This document shows, piece after piece, positions 1-8,474 of a DNA stretch of 64,000 nt; the stretch's first letter is position 1, and each line of letters starts with the position of its first letter. Made by a program: the position numbers and the translations under genes. The notes below the pieces were generated by a model that was not told where the DNA came from, made no database searches, and saw nothing but the letters and a program-made list of their open reading frames with translations. This DNA is from Halomonas sp. 'Soap Lake #6' (GTDB taxonomy: Bacteria > Pseudomonadota > Gammaproteobacteria > Pseudomonadales > Halomonadaceae). Location: NCBI RefSeq assembly GCF_003031405.1, contig NZ_CP020469.1, positions 124,001 to 188,000 on the forward strand. Reading direction: 5' to 3'.

Positions 1-282
1 CGTTATGGGTCTCGAAGTCAACTGGTGGGTCGTGAGCTTTCCTTTCCGATGGTTGGTGCTGACATATTATTTTAATAAGTTTTACATGGATGTAGGAAGT
101 TCTATATAGATAGCGCGACGGTAAATTATATTATTAAATATAAGTAGGCTAGTGAGATGAAAAATTAGCGCGCTCATATTTTAAGTATGTAGGCGCGTCT
201 TTCAATAATGAGATGATCAGCATAATCATGGTGAGCTTCAATTACGATCCAGGCTGTTACTATTTCGCAACGGAAATTAAGA
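1..282. other. AT-rich left edge, no confident gene
   Basis: Two short open frames run in from the left edge. Frame 1 stops at 73-75 and frame 2 at 107-109, leaving 24 and 35 residues. Either could be the 3-prime end of a gene outside the window, but neither tail is recognisable. From about 60 to 280 the DNA is markedly more AT-rich than the coding DNA that follows. It must hold the promoter of the DUF1566 gene, but I cannot assign -35 and -10 boxes. Confidence 0.4.
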
Positions 283-828
283 ATGATCAAAAAAAATATG
301 TTGAGTGCTTTAACAGCAGTTACTGCAGCATTATTGTTCGTGGGATGCCAGCCTGCGGTACCTGATGAACGTTACATTGATAATGGTGATGGTACCGTCA
401 CTGATGAGCAGACCAATCTAATATGGCAGCGCTGTAGCTGGGGGCAAACTTGGACAGGTAAAACATGTGATGGAGAGCCCATTCGAGTTACCTGGGAGCA
501 GGCAGTAGAGCTAGAGCAAGATGGTTGGCGTTTACCCACAGTAGATGAGTTGTATTCTTTGGTGCACTGTACCGGAGAACGACGTGAGTCCATTCGACCA
601 GATGGGCAATATGTTGAAGCAACAGATGGCCAGTGTCTTGGTGATTTTCAGCAGCCCACTATCAATAAGAGCGTATTTCCTGGAACCTCAAAAATTTGGT
701 TTTGGTCGTCCTCTCCTTACGAAGCCCTTGACGGGTATTTGTGGTTCGTTCATTTCGGCTCTGGTCATGTCGGTAGGGGAGATGATTACTACGCCATGCA
801 TGTGCGGCTTGTGCGCGATGGAGAGTGA
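283..828 (+). CDS. DUF1566 (Lcl C-terminal domain) lipoprotein
   Basis: A 181-residue exported protein of unknown function. Residues 1-22 form a lipoprotein signal peptide with a lipobox (LLFVGC) placing the lipidated cysteine at residue 22. The rest is a DUF1566 domain: an N-terminal IDNGDGTVTDEQTNLIWQR stretch, a WRLPTVDELYSL core, a FWSSSPY motif and a VRLVRDGE end. This family is common in secreted and surface proteins of marine and soil bacteria and is thought to be a binding fold; no enzymatic activity is established. It stands alone, about 200 bp before a TRAP operon, and AT-rich DNA upstream hints at acquisition. The domain call is firm; the function is not known. Confidence 0.85.
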   Translation: MIKKNMLSALTAVTAALLFVGCQPAVPDERYIDNGDGTVTDEQTNLIWQRCSWGQTWTGKTCDGEPIRVTWEQAVELEQDGWRLPTVDELYSLVHCTGERRESIRPDGQYVEATDGQCLGDFQQPTINKSVFPGTSKIWFWSSSPYEALDGYLWFVHFGSGHVGRGDDYYAMHVRLVRDGE

Positions 829-953
829 ATAAGCTCATTAAGTGGCATTTGTGAACGCAGTAGCCGCGATATTGATCAGTGTGTTGAGCGGCCAGATATC
901 GCTCCATCCCGACCTTTGGTGTGTTCCTTTCACGCGCTAAGTGCATACAATAG

Positions 954-976
954 GTGAGGCTTTTTAAAAGCCTCAC
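954..976. promoter_or_regulatory. 23-bp perfect inverted repeat upstream of the TRAP operon
   Basis: Arms GTGAGGC and GCCTCAC flank a 9-base T/A centre that is itself complementary, so the whole 23 bp is an inverted repeat around one central base. It lies about 60 bp before the dctP-type start. No T-run follows on either strand, so an operator fits better than a terminator. The cognate regulator is not identifiable in the window. Confidence 0.5.
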
Positions 977-1036
977 AACTGACCTACGTGCACACCATAA
1001 AACGCTTATCATAAAAATAGATAAAAAGGATCTCCC

Positions 1037-2047
1037 ATGACGCTGACACGCTCTATGGCTCGTTTCACTGCTGGCTTGGCTGGCGCTGCACTGCTTTGTA
1101 CTTCTCTTTCTGCACAAGCACGCGAACTCTCGGTTTCTACCGTTTTATCTGATGCTTTCCCTTGGGGACAAGCGGCAGAGAAGTGGGCAGAGCTAGTGGA
1201 GGAGCGTAGCGGCGGTGAGTTAACGCTGCGGGTGTACCCTAACTCCCAGTTGGTTTCTGGTGACCAAACCCGCGAATTTTCCGCTATGCGCTCGGGATTA
1301 ATCGATGCTGCTGTGGGTTCGACCATTAACTGGTCGCCGCAGGTACCGGAGCTGAACCTTTTCTCTTTGCCATTTTTCATCCCCGATGAAGCCGCTGTTG
1401 ATGCAGTAACTGGTGGCGAAGCGGGGAAAATGGTCTTTGAAGCGATTGAGTCCCGTGGTGTGATCCCGCTGGCCTGGGGCGAAAATGGCTTCCGCCAAGT
1501 CTCAAATTCCCGTGGGCCGATTAGCGAGCCAGATGATTTGGATGGCCTGAAAATTCGTGTTGTCGGCTCACCGCTGTTCCAAGACACCTTCTCTGCACTT
1601 GGCGCGGATCCCACGCAAATGAGTTGGACCGACGCACAGCCAGCGCTGACTACTGGTGCTGTGGATGGCCAGGAAAATCCACTATCCGTGTTTGATGTGG
1701 CGCGTATTGATCAAGTCGGCCAGGAGCATTTAACGCTTTGGAACTACATGAATGACCCACTGATTTTTGCGGTCAATCAGCAGGTATGGCGTTCCTTGAG
1801 TGAAGAGCAGCAAACGCTTTTACGCGAAACCGCTCAGGAAGCCGGTGAGTGGGAAATTGCCATGACCCGGGAGGAGGAGAGTGAGCGCTTGGCAGCTATT
1901 CAGGAGCGCGGTGTTACCGTCACTGAATTAACAGATGAGCAGTACCAGGCCTTTGTAGATGCTACCCAATCGGTTTATGAAAAATGGGCACCGCGGATTG
2001 GTGAAGAGTTAGTCGATGCTGCCCAGACAGCGATCGACGCTCGTTAA
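1037..2047 (+). CDS. TRAP transporter solute-binding protein, DctP family
   Basis: A 336-residue periplasmic binding protein for a TRAP transporter. A Sec signal peptide covers about residues 1-28 (cleavage after AQA). The mature part has the DctP fold, including a GLKIRV motif whose Arg174 corresponds to the residue that usually salt-bridges a substrate carboxylate, and a VDGQENPLS segment typical of the family. The ATG follows an AAGG ribosome site. It is first in an operon with the small and large permease genes, separated from them by an attenuator-like hairpin. The ligand is probably an organic acid, but it cannot be named from sequence alone. Confidence 0.93.
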   Translation: MTLTRSMARFTAGLAGAALLCTSLSAQARELSVSTVLSDAFPWGQAAEKWAELVEERSGGELTLRVYPNSQLVSGDQTREFSAMRSGLIDAAVGSTINWSPQVPELNLFSLPFFIPDEAAVDAVTGGEAGKMVFEAIESRGVIPLAWGENGFRQVSNSRGPISEPDDLDGLKIRVVGSPLFQDTFSALGADPTQMSWTDAQPALTTGAVDGQENPLSVFDVARIDQVGQEHLTLWNYMNDPLIFAVNQQVWRSLSEEQQTLLRETAQEAGEWEIAMTREEESERLAAIQERGVTVTELTDEQYQAFVDATQSVYEKWAPRIGEELVDAAQTAIDAR

Positions 2048-2068
2048 ACGCACTCTATGCCGTTCTTC

Positions 2069-2099
2069 GCTATCGGCCCTTGGGGTCGGTAGCTTTTTT
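2069..2099 (+). terminator. Attenuator-like hairpin between dctP- and dctQ-type genes
   Basis: A 10-bp stem (2069-2078 with 2084-2093, two G-U pairs) with a 5-base loop is followed by six T. It lies between the binding-protein stop and the small permease start 21 bases downstream of the hairpin's end region. It probably terminates part of the transcription, so that more binding protein than permease is made. Confidence 0.75.
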
Positions 2100-2113
2100 G
2101 CTGTGAGGCTGTC

Positions 2114-2593
2114 ATGAAAGGCTTTCCTGATGCTCGTCCTGAACGTTGGTTGGGCGCGCTGGCATTAATTATTATCTCCTTGATCAGCCTGGGAAATGTC
2201 ATTACTCGCTACATTACGGGAGGCTCTTTTTCGTTTACTGAAGAGTTTTCTGTTTTTCTGTTAGTGGTACTGACCTTTGCTGGCGCTTCCGTGGCGCTAC
2301 GACATAACCGGCATATTCGTATTGGCTTCCTGGAGCGGGCGATACCGCCTAAGTACCGTTCTGCCTTAATCCTTTTTCAAGCGCTCTGCGGCGCCATCGT
2401 TTTGGGGTTGATTACCTGGTACGGCGGCAAGCTTGCCTGGCAGGAGCAACAGTGGCAGTCATTGTCACCAGGGCTGGGGCTTCCCCAGTGGTGGTATTTG
2501 GTGTGGCTGCCGGTGCTGACCACCGCCATGCTCTGGCGCTTAATTCAGCAAACCCGTGACCGTTTGAAGGGGGAGTTGAACAATGACGCCTGA
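2114..2593 (+). CDS. TRAP transporter small permease, DctQ family
   Basis: A 159-residue inner-membrane protein with four predicted hydrophobic helices (about 14-32, 46-64, 86-108 and 127-147). It has the DctQ arrangement, with an EEFSVFLLVVLTFAGASVAL core and the conserved HIRIGF segment between helices 2 and 3. It pairs with the large DctM subunit encoded next, whose start overlaps its end by 11 bp, suggesting translational coupling. Confidence 0.92.
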   Translation: MKGFPDARPERWLGALALIIISLISLGNVITRYITGGSFSFTEEFSVFLLVVLTFAGASVALRHNRHIRIGFLERAIPPKYRSALILFQALCGAIVLGLITWYGGKLAWQEQQWQSLSPGLGLPQWWYLVWLPVLTTAMLWRLIQQTRDRLKGELNNDA

Positions 2594-3887
2594 TGTTTGG
2601 ATGATCCTCGCCTTCGCAGGGCTGTTGATTGCAGGCGTGCCAGTCGCCTTCTCACTGGCGCTCTCCGGGGCGGTAGGTATTGTGGTTGGGCTATCACCGG
2701 ATATGCTTGCGACGCTGGGTACCAATACTTATAACAGCATTGCGAAATACCCCTTAATTGCGATACCGCTGTTTATTTTAACTGGGCTTATTTTTGAGCG
2801 CTCTGGCGTGGCGCTACGCTTAGTCCGTTTTGCTCAGGCTCTGATTGGCCCGCGCCATGGTGGTTTGGCGTTGGTCGCGGTGTTGGTATGTATGATTATG
2901 GGGGGCATGAGTGGCTCTGGCCCAGCGGATGCAGCGGCCGTTGCCATGGTGATGCTGCCTAGTATGACCAAGGCGGGTTACCCCAAGCCTTTTTCGGCCA
3001 CGCTTATTGCCGCCTCTGCGTCTACGGCGATTCTTATTCCCCCTTCGGTAGCACTGATTCTCTACTCAATCGTCGTGCCGGGTGTTGATCTGCGCGCACT
3101 GTTCGCGGCGGGCCTGTTTCCCGGTATTTTGGCTGGGTTAGCGCTACTTGTGCCTGCAATGATTGTTTCCAAGCGCTACGGTTGGGAAGGGGGCACGCCA
3201 GTAGAGGGGGCTGAACAGCTCAGCGTACGCACCACCTTTAAACAGGCGATACCGGCACTGTTTGCACCCGTACTGATTCTGGGCGGGCTACGTTCAGGGC
3301 TATTCACACCAACGGAAGCCGCCGTAGTGGCGGTGGCCTATGGGGCACTGGTAGGTCTATTTTTGACCAAGGAGCTTTCGCTACGGGATTTATGGGAACT
3401 GCTTGGCGAGGCGGCGATTATTTCCGGGGTCGTGATGCTGATTATCTCCCTGGCAGGTATTTTTGCCTGGGCGGGTACTATGCTGGGTACCTTTCGCCAT
3501 TTGGCAGAGTGGATCATTAGTTTGACCGATAACGGCGTGCTGCTGCTTATTTTGGTGATGCTGGCGGTGCTAGTGGCGGGCATGCTACTGGATGCCATCT
3601 CAATTTATCTGATCATGATGCCGATCCTTATCCCGGTTATGCAGCACTTTGAGTGGAACCCAGTATGGTTTGGAATTTTATTGGCAATGAACATCGCCAT
3701 TGGGCAGTTCACGCCACCAGTAGCGGTGAATTTGATGGTGACTACTGAAGTCGCCAAAATCCGCTTGGAGCATACCATTGGATGGGCACTGCTATTTGTC
3801 GTTGCTATGGGCTGTGCGCTCGCTTTGGTCGCTATTTTTCCTGGTATTGCGCTTTGGTTACCCACAGTGTTGGGCTACAACGTTTAG
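2583..3887 (+). CDS. TRAP transporter large permease, DctM family
   Basis: A 434-residue integral membrane protein of the usual DctM length, hydrophobic throughout (about 11-12 helices). Family marks include GMSGSGPADAAAVA, an IPPS segment, LFTPTEAAVVAVAYG and FTPPVAVNLMV. It forms the Na+-driven translocation channel with DctQ and receives substrate from the DctP-type protein. The start overlaps dctQ by 11 bp. No regulator gene is linked; the palindrome at 954-976 is the only candidate control site. Confidence 0.94.
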   Translation: MTPDVWMILAFAGLLIAGVPVAFSLALSGAVGIVVGLSPDMLATLGTNTYNSIAKYPLIAIPLFILTGLIFERSGVALRLVRFAQALIGPRHGGLALVAVLVCMIMGGMSGSGPADAAAVAMVMLPSMTKAGYPKPFSATLIAASASTAILIPPSVALILYSIVVPGVDLRALFAAGLFPGILAGLALLVPAMIVSKRYGWEGGTPVEGAEQLSVRTTFKQAIPALFAPVLILGGLRSGLFTPTEAAVVAVAYGALVGLFLTKELSLRDLWELLGEAAIISGVVMLIISLAGIFAWAGTMLGTFRHLAEWIISLTDNGVLLLILVMLAVLVAGMLLDAISIYLIMMPILIPVMQHFEWNPVWFGILLAMNIAIGQFTPPVAVNLMVTTEVAKIRLEHTIGWALLFVVAMGCALALVAIFPGIALWLPTVLGYNV

Positions 3888-4061
3888 AGATAGGGGGGGA
3901 GTGCGCCTAATAGGGAATGCAATGCCTGATTAATTGGCTGCTTGGCAGTGCGGGGAATCTCGCGAATAATTGATGAGCAATTGATTTTCTTATTATTAGT
4001 ATATTCTTTTAGGTTTTATACTGGTGGCGTTGAGCTATCACGCGCCTACCTTGGAGTTACT

Positions 4062-4295
4062 ATGCTGTTCCCCCCACGCTTCGCCAGAATAGTGTTTGCG
4101 GTTTTAATGTCCATTTACATGGTCACCCTGATGACGTTTGTGATTACCTGGGCAAATACGGGGTTTATTGATGGCTTTCTTGGGCGCTGGTGGCGGGCAT
4201 TCTATATTGCTTGGCCAATTGCATTTTGCCTGATTTTACTTGGTGCTCCTCGATTTCAGCGGCTAACAGCGTTGCTAATCAAATCACCCAATTAG
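4062..4295 (+). CDS. DUF2798 small membrane protein
   Basis: A 77-residue protein with two hydrophobic helices (about 10-32 and 46-64), matching DUF2798 proteins in length and in its MLFPPRFARIVFAVLMS start. The frame is open to an ATG at 3942, but the ATG at 4062 is preceded at 5 bases by GGAG and starts exactly where the family does, so I chose it. The function is unknown. It stands alone after the TRAP operon. Confidence 0.75.
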   Translation: MLFPPRFARIVFAVLMSIYMVTLMTFVITWANTGFIDGFLGRWWRAFYIAWPIAFCLILLGAPRFQRLTALLIKSPN

Positions 4296-4367
4296 TCGTG
4301 AACCTCTCATTTAACTGCTCTGCTCTGCGCGTGGTGGTAAATGCGAGCTGTCTACAAACCTACATGG

Positions 4368-4388
4368 GGTATGCGTGACGCGCATACC
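4368..4388. terminator. Inverted repeat after the DUF2798 gene
   Basis: Perfect 8-bp arms GGTATGCG and CGCATACC flank TGACG. A pyrimidine-rich stretch follows (TTCTCTC), but no true T-run. It could be a weak terminator for the DUF2798 gene or an operator. Confidence 0.35.
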
Positions 4389-4481
4389 TTCTCTCGGTTA
4401 CCACAATTAACGCCTACTAAACGCTTAAGGCGACTAGACTCAAAGCACAGAGCATTAAACTGTGCAGTGGTCTTAGGCGCT

Positions 4482-4576
4482 TGTTAAGCGATCAGGTGCT
4501 TGAGAGTCAATTAAGTGTTTGAGAGATAATCGGGTTCTTGAGAGGCAATCAAGCTCTTGAGAGACAATGGCATTTC
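4482..4576. repeat. 19-bp tandem repeat array, 4 clear copies plus a degenerate one
   Basis: The motif TTGAGAG recurs with strict 19-bp spacing: TGAGAG begins at 4501, 4520, 4539 and 4558, each followed by a CAAT- or TAAT-like tetramer. A weaker copy starts at 4482. The array lies 170-260 bp before the TAXI binding-protein gene. It could be an array of regulator sites or a slippage product. Confidence 0.75.
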
Positions 4577-4744
4577 GCCAAATGCATCTTTTTTCGCTAA
4601 AGTAGTAACAGTTGGCACTGGCTTTTGGTGCTTGCAAAAGATTGTCTTGAAAACGTTTTGAAGTAGATGCACCTGAGGGGAACCGTTCTGCAGGTGGGTT
4701 CAAAGCGCATAACGCTCATAACATCAAGATAAAGAGGTATTTCC

Positions 4745-5725
4745 ATGAAACGCCATGTATTTTCTACCGCTGCCTTTTCAGGCGCGCTGATAGCAGCGGC
4801 CAGCTTCGCTTCTCCGGCAGTGGCTCAGGATCGTTACATCACCATCGGTACCGGTGGCCAAACCGGCGTTTACTATGTGGTGGGCCAGTCGGTCTGCCGT
4901 ATGGTCAACCGCGGTAGCGACGAGCACAACATTCGCTGTAACGCTCCGTCTACTGGTGGCTCGGTTGCCAACGTGAACGGTATGAAGAGCGGCGAGCTGG
5001 ACATGGGCGTCGTGCAGTCTGACGTTCAGTACCGTGCTTACCACGGCGAAGCCAACTTCGAAGAAGATGGCGCCTGGGAAGATATGCGCGCTGTCTTCAC
5101 CATGCATGGTGAGCCGCTAACGGTTGTTGCCCGTGCTAATTCCGGTATCGAAAACATCAGCGATTTCCCCGGCAAGCGTGTCAACATCGGCAACCCCGGC
5201 TCTGGCCAGCGCAATACCATGGATGTGGTCATGGGGGCGTTTGGATGGGATGAGGGCACCTTTGCGTTAGCATCTCAGTTGGATGCTGCCGAGCAGGCTG
5301 CGGCGCTGTCTGACAACAACATCGACGCGATGGTGTATGTGGTAGGTCACCCGAACGGTTCCATTCAGGAAGCGACTACCACGATCGACGCACGCATTGT
5401 ATCGGTGACGGGCGACGAAATTGATACGCTGATCGAAGAGTATCCCTACTACACCCGTTCCGTTATTCCGGGCGGTTTGTACCGTGGTAACGACGAAGAC
5501 GTCGAAACCTTTGGTGTAGCAGCAACCTTTGTTTCTTCTACAGACGTTGACGAAGACATTATTTACGAAACAGTAAAAGCTGTTTTCGAAAACTTCGATC
5601 GCTTCAAACGTCTACACCCAGCGTTTGAAAACCTGAATGAAGAAGACATGATCTCTGACGGTTTAACCGCTCCACTGCACGATGGCGCAGCGCGTTACTA
5701 TCGTGAGCGTGGCTGGATCGAGTAA
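4745..5725 (+). CDS. TAXI-family TRAP solute-binding protein
   Basis: A 326-residue periplasmic protein with a Sec signal peptide (about residues 1-27, AVA cleavage) and the TAXI hallmark ITIGTGGQTGVYYVVGQ at the mature N terminus, then an APSTGGSVANVNGM segment and IGNPGSGQRNT in the ligand region. TAXI proteins feed TRAP permeases in which the small and large subunits are fused, which is what the next gene encodes. The ligand is unknown; glutamate and other dicarboxylates are known ligands in the family. Two hairpins separate it from the permease gene. Confidence 0.93.
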   Translation: MKRHVFSTAAFSGALIAAASFASPAVAQDRYITIGTGGQTGVYYVVGQSVCRMVNRGSDEHNIRCNAPSTGGSVANVNGMKSGELDMGVVQSDVQYRAYHGEANFEEDGAWEDMRAVFTMHGEPLTVVARANSGIENISDFPGKRVNIGNPGSGQRNTMDVVMGAFGWDEGTFALASQLDAAEQAAALSDNNIDAMVYVVGHPNGSIQEATTTIDARIVSVTGDEIDTLIEEYPYYTRSVIPGGLYRGNDEDVETFGVAATFVSSTDVDEDIIYETVKAVFENFDRFKRLHPAFENLNEEDMISDGLTAPLHDGAARYYRERGWIE

Positions 5726-5781
5726 GTCGGTAACATGACGCTCATAGCGGTAGATGAGTAGTGTTCATTTTTGCGTGATGG

Positions 5782-5837
5782 AGCGCGGGCACCCTGGGTG
5801 TCCGCGCTTCTTGTTGAAAGCGCTGATTCTCAGCGCT
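5782..5837 (+). terminator. Two hairpins between TAXI binding protein and permease
   Basis: Hairpin 1 (5782-5808) is a near-perfect inverted repeat with 13-base arms around one base and one G-U pair, followed by a T/C-rich stretch. Hairpin 2 (5819-5837) has perfect 8-bp arms AGCGCTGA and TCAGCGCT with a TTC loop. Both lie between the binding-protein stop and the permease start at 5860. They probably cut permease expression relative to binding protein, or protect the upstream mRNA 3-prime end. Confidence 0.65.
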
Positions 5838-5859
5838 GACCATTAGGCAGGGCAAGCGT

Positions 5860-8463
5860 ATGCGTGATGACAAACACCCTTCGGCAGCCGCTGGGAACGA
5901 TCTGGAGGATATGGTCGCATCCAGCGATACAGGGGCAAGGAAACCCCTAGGAATACCCGGTAAGCTGCTCGTTAGTATTGCAGCTGCCTGGTCGCTGTTT
6001 CAGCTATGGATTGCATCGCCACTTCCTTATATGGTTGGTTTCGGTGTATTTAATGCGACTGAAGCCCGTTCAATCCATTTGGCATTTGCGCTTTTTTTGG
6101 CCTTTATGGCCTACCCCGCGCTAAAGCGATCGCCTAGAGATCGCATTCCGCTGCAAGACTGGCTTTTTGCAGCAGTGGCCACTTTCTGTGGTGCTTATCT
6201 CTTCTTATTTTACTCAGACCTTGCTCAGCGGCCGGGGCGTCCTATCACCCAAGATGTGGTGGTTGGCGTTATCGGTATCGTGCTATTGCTGGAAGCGGCG
6301 CGACGAGCACTTGGGCCGCCATTAATGGTTGTGGCAGGTTTGTTTATTATCTATTCGCTATTCGGTCCACATATGCCGGGCATACTGGCCCACCGCGGTG
6401 TTAGCCTTCACGGCTTGATTAACCACCAGTGGTTAGGTGCCCAGGGTGTTTTTGGCATCGCTGTTGGTGTTTCCACGAGTTTTGTTTTCCTGTTTGTACT
6501 CTTCGGGGCGCTACTGGATAAAGCCGGAGCGGGAAATTATTTTATAAAAGTTGCCTTCTCGATGCTTGGGCACTTTAAAGGCGGCCCTGCGAAAGCCGCT
6601 GTGGTTGCATCGGGTATGACTGGTTTGATATCGGGGTCGTCGATCGCCAATACGGTGACAACAGGTACCTTTACGATTCCGATGATGAAGCGAGTTGGCT
6701 TTAGTGCCGAAAAGGCAGGTGCCGTTGAGGTCTCCTCGTCAGTCAATGGCCAGATTATGCCGCCCGTCATGGGGGCCGCTGCGTTTTTGATGGTTGAGTA
6801 TGTCGGCATTCCCTATGTAGAAGTTATTAAGCATGCCTTTTTGCCCGCGATAATCTCTTATATTGCATTGATTTATATTGTTCACCTTGAGGCACTTAAG
6901 GCGAACATGACAGGACTGCCGTCCAGCAACCCTGTTCGCCCACTGCTTAATAAGGTAATTGGTTTTCTAACTGGCCTTATTTTGCTGATGGCGCTTTCGT
7001 TTGCTGTCTATTATGGCCTTGGGTGGCTTAAGCCTGCGTTGGGCGATGCAACCCCCTGGGTTGTCGCTGTGGGCCTTTCAGCGATTTATGTTGGCCTGTT
7101 GAAGGTGGGGGCTAACTACCCTGAACTGGAGTTGGATGACCCCTCATCACAAGTCATCAAACTTCCCCAGACAAAGCCTACCGTAATGGTGGGGCTGCAC
7201 TACATTCTTCCCGTCGTTGTGCTGGTATGGTGCCTGATGGTGGAGCGCCTGTCTCCTGGGCTATCTGCATTTTGGGCAACAGTATTCATGATCTTTATCA
7301 TGGTAACGCAGCGCCCTATTATTGCCATGTTCCGTGGGCGCAGTAAGCTAGCCGATGATGTAAAAGAAGGCTGCTTAGACCTGTGGGACGGCTTGGTAGC
7401 TGGTGCGCGTAATATGATTGGTATCGGTATTGCGACTGCCACTGCAGGCATTGTGGTAGGCGCTGTATCGCAAACCGGGGTTGGCCTGGTCTTAGCTGAC
7501 GTAGTGGAAATCCTGTCAGGCGGTAACCTGATGCTGATTCTGCTGCTAACCGCGCTACTCAGTCTGATCTTAGGCATGGGCTTGCCGACAACTGCTAACT
7601 ACATCGTAGTATCGGCATTGATGGCACCTGTTATCGTCATGCTAGGCCAGCAAAACGGCTTAATTGTTCCGTTGATTGCGGTTCACTTGTTCGTTTTCTA
7701 TTTTGGCATCATGGCGGATGTAACCCCGCCGGTGGGGCTGGCATCGTTTGCGGCAGCGGCGGTCTCCGGGGGCGACCCACTGCGTACCGGCTTCCAAGCG
7801 TTTTACTACAGCCTTCGCACAGCGGCCCTGCCATTCCTGTTTATCTTTAATACCGATCTGCTGCTCATTAATGTGTCGTTTATGCAGGGGATTGTCGTGT
7901 TTATTATCGCGACCATCGCCATGCTGATTTTTGCCGCTGGTACGCAAGGGTATATGTTAGTGCGTAGCCGCTGGTATGAATCACTGCTACTGCTATTGGT
8001 CGCCTTTACGCTCTTCCGCCCTGGGTTCTGGATGGACAAAATCCATGACCCCTATGAATCAGTGCCTCCAGCTGAGTTTGTGCAAGCGCTTGGTGAAGTG
8101 GAAGATGGCAGCAGTCTGCGCGTGCAAATTGCTGGAGAAGATAGCTTCGGTGATCCCATGACGACCTATCTACTTGTACCTGTCCCACGAGGCGACACCG
8201 GGGAAGAGCGTATGGAGAGGCTCGGTATGGAGCTATGGATAGAAGGGGATCAGGCGACGATCGACTTTGTACAGTTTGGCAGCTTGGCACAGGACTTGGG
8301 CTTCGATTTTGATCAAGAGATCATCGAAGTGCTAGCACCTGTGGATCGTTGGGCGAAGGAGTGGATGTGGATACCTGGCTTTGCCATTTTTGCCCTTGTC
8401 GTTCTTCTTCAGCGTCGACGCCGTAAGACTGGGCGTCCAGACAAGGCGGCAGCAGCGGCCTAA
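5860..8463 (+). CDS. TAXI-TRAP fused permease (4TM-12TM) with DUF3394 C terminus
   Basis: An 867-residue inner-membrane protein joining the DctQ-like and DctM-like subunits in one chain, as is normal for TAXI-TRAP systems. The large-subunit part carries SGMTGLISGSSIANTVTTG (about residues 250-270), VNGQIMPPVMGAAAF and GMGLPTTANYIVVSAL (near 570). The last ~190 residues match the DUF3394 extension, with more helices and a soluble stretch rich in D and E. A final helix ends in a basic tail (RRRRK). The universal stress protein gene starts 11 bp downstream, so the two are co-transcribed. Confidence 0.93.
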   Translation: MRDDKHPSAAAGNDLEDMVASSDTGARKPLGIPGKLLVSIAAAWSLFQLWIASPLPYMVGFGVFNATEARSIHLAFALFLAFMAYPALKRSPRDRIPLQDWLFAAVATFCGAYLFLFYSDLAQRPGRPITQDVVVGVIGIVLLLEAARRALGPPLMVVAGLFIIYSLFGPHMPGILAHRGVSLHGLINHQWLGAQGVFGIAVGVSTSFVFLFVLFGALLDKAGAGNYFIKVAFSMLGHFKGGPAKAAVVASGMTGLISGSSIANTVTTGTFTIPMMKRVGFSAEKAGAVEVSSSVNGQIMPPVMGAAAFLMVEYVGIPYVEVIKHAFLPAIISYIALIYIVHLEALKANMTGLPSSNPVRPLLNKVIGFLTGLILLMALSFAVYYGLGWLKPALGDATPWVVAVGLSAIYVGLLKVGANYPELELDDPSSQVIKLPQTKPTVMVGLHYILPVVVLVWCLMVERLSPGLSAFWATVFMIFIMVTQRPIIAMFRGRSKLADDVKEGCLDLWDGLVAGARNMIGIGIATATAGIVVGAVSQTGVGLVLADVVEILSGGNLMLILLLTALLSLILGMGLPTTANYIVVSALMAPVIVMLGQQNGLIVPLIAVHLFVFYFGIMADVTPPVGLASFAAAAVSGGDPLRTGFQAFYYSLRTAALPFLFIFNTDLLLINVSFMQGIVVFIIATIAMLIFAAGTQGYMLVRSRWYESLLLLLVAFTLFRPGFWMDKIHDPYESVPPAEFVQALGEVEDGSSLRVQIAGEDSFGDPMTTYLLVPVPRGDTGEERMERLGMELWIEGDQATIDFVQFGSLAQDLGFDFDQEIIEVLAPVDRWAKEWMWIPGFAIFALVVLLQRRRRKTGRPDKAAAAA

Positions 8464-8474
8464 CGGAGGTTATT

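Larger units (their letters stand above)
4296..4744. other. 449-bp intergenic region upstream of the TAXI-TRAP operon
   Basis: It contains no credible gene. It holds an inverted repeat at 4368-4388 (arms GGTATGCG and CGCATACC), a stretch of 19-bp tandem repeats at 4482-4576, and presumably the promoter of the TAXI-TRAP operon, which I could not place. Confidence 0.6.

Noticed and set aside
1..109. 3-prime end of a transposase or membrane protein at the left edge
   Set aside because: Only 24-35 residues are visible in two competing frames and neither is recognisable.
4190..4378. Overlapping frame in the DUF2798 gene
   Set aside because: It shares most bases with a family-matched gene in another frame and has no ribosome site.
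4482..4576. Possible CRISPR array upstream of the TAXI-TRAP operon
   Set aside because: The 19-bp units abut directly with no spacers and there are no cas genes, so it is a simple tandem array.
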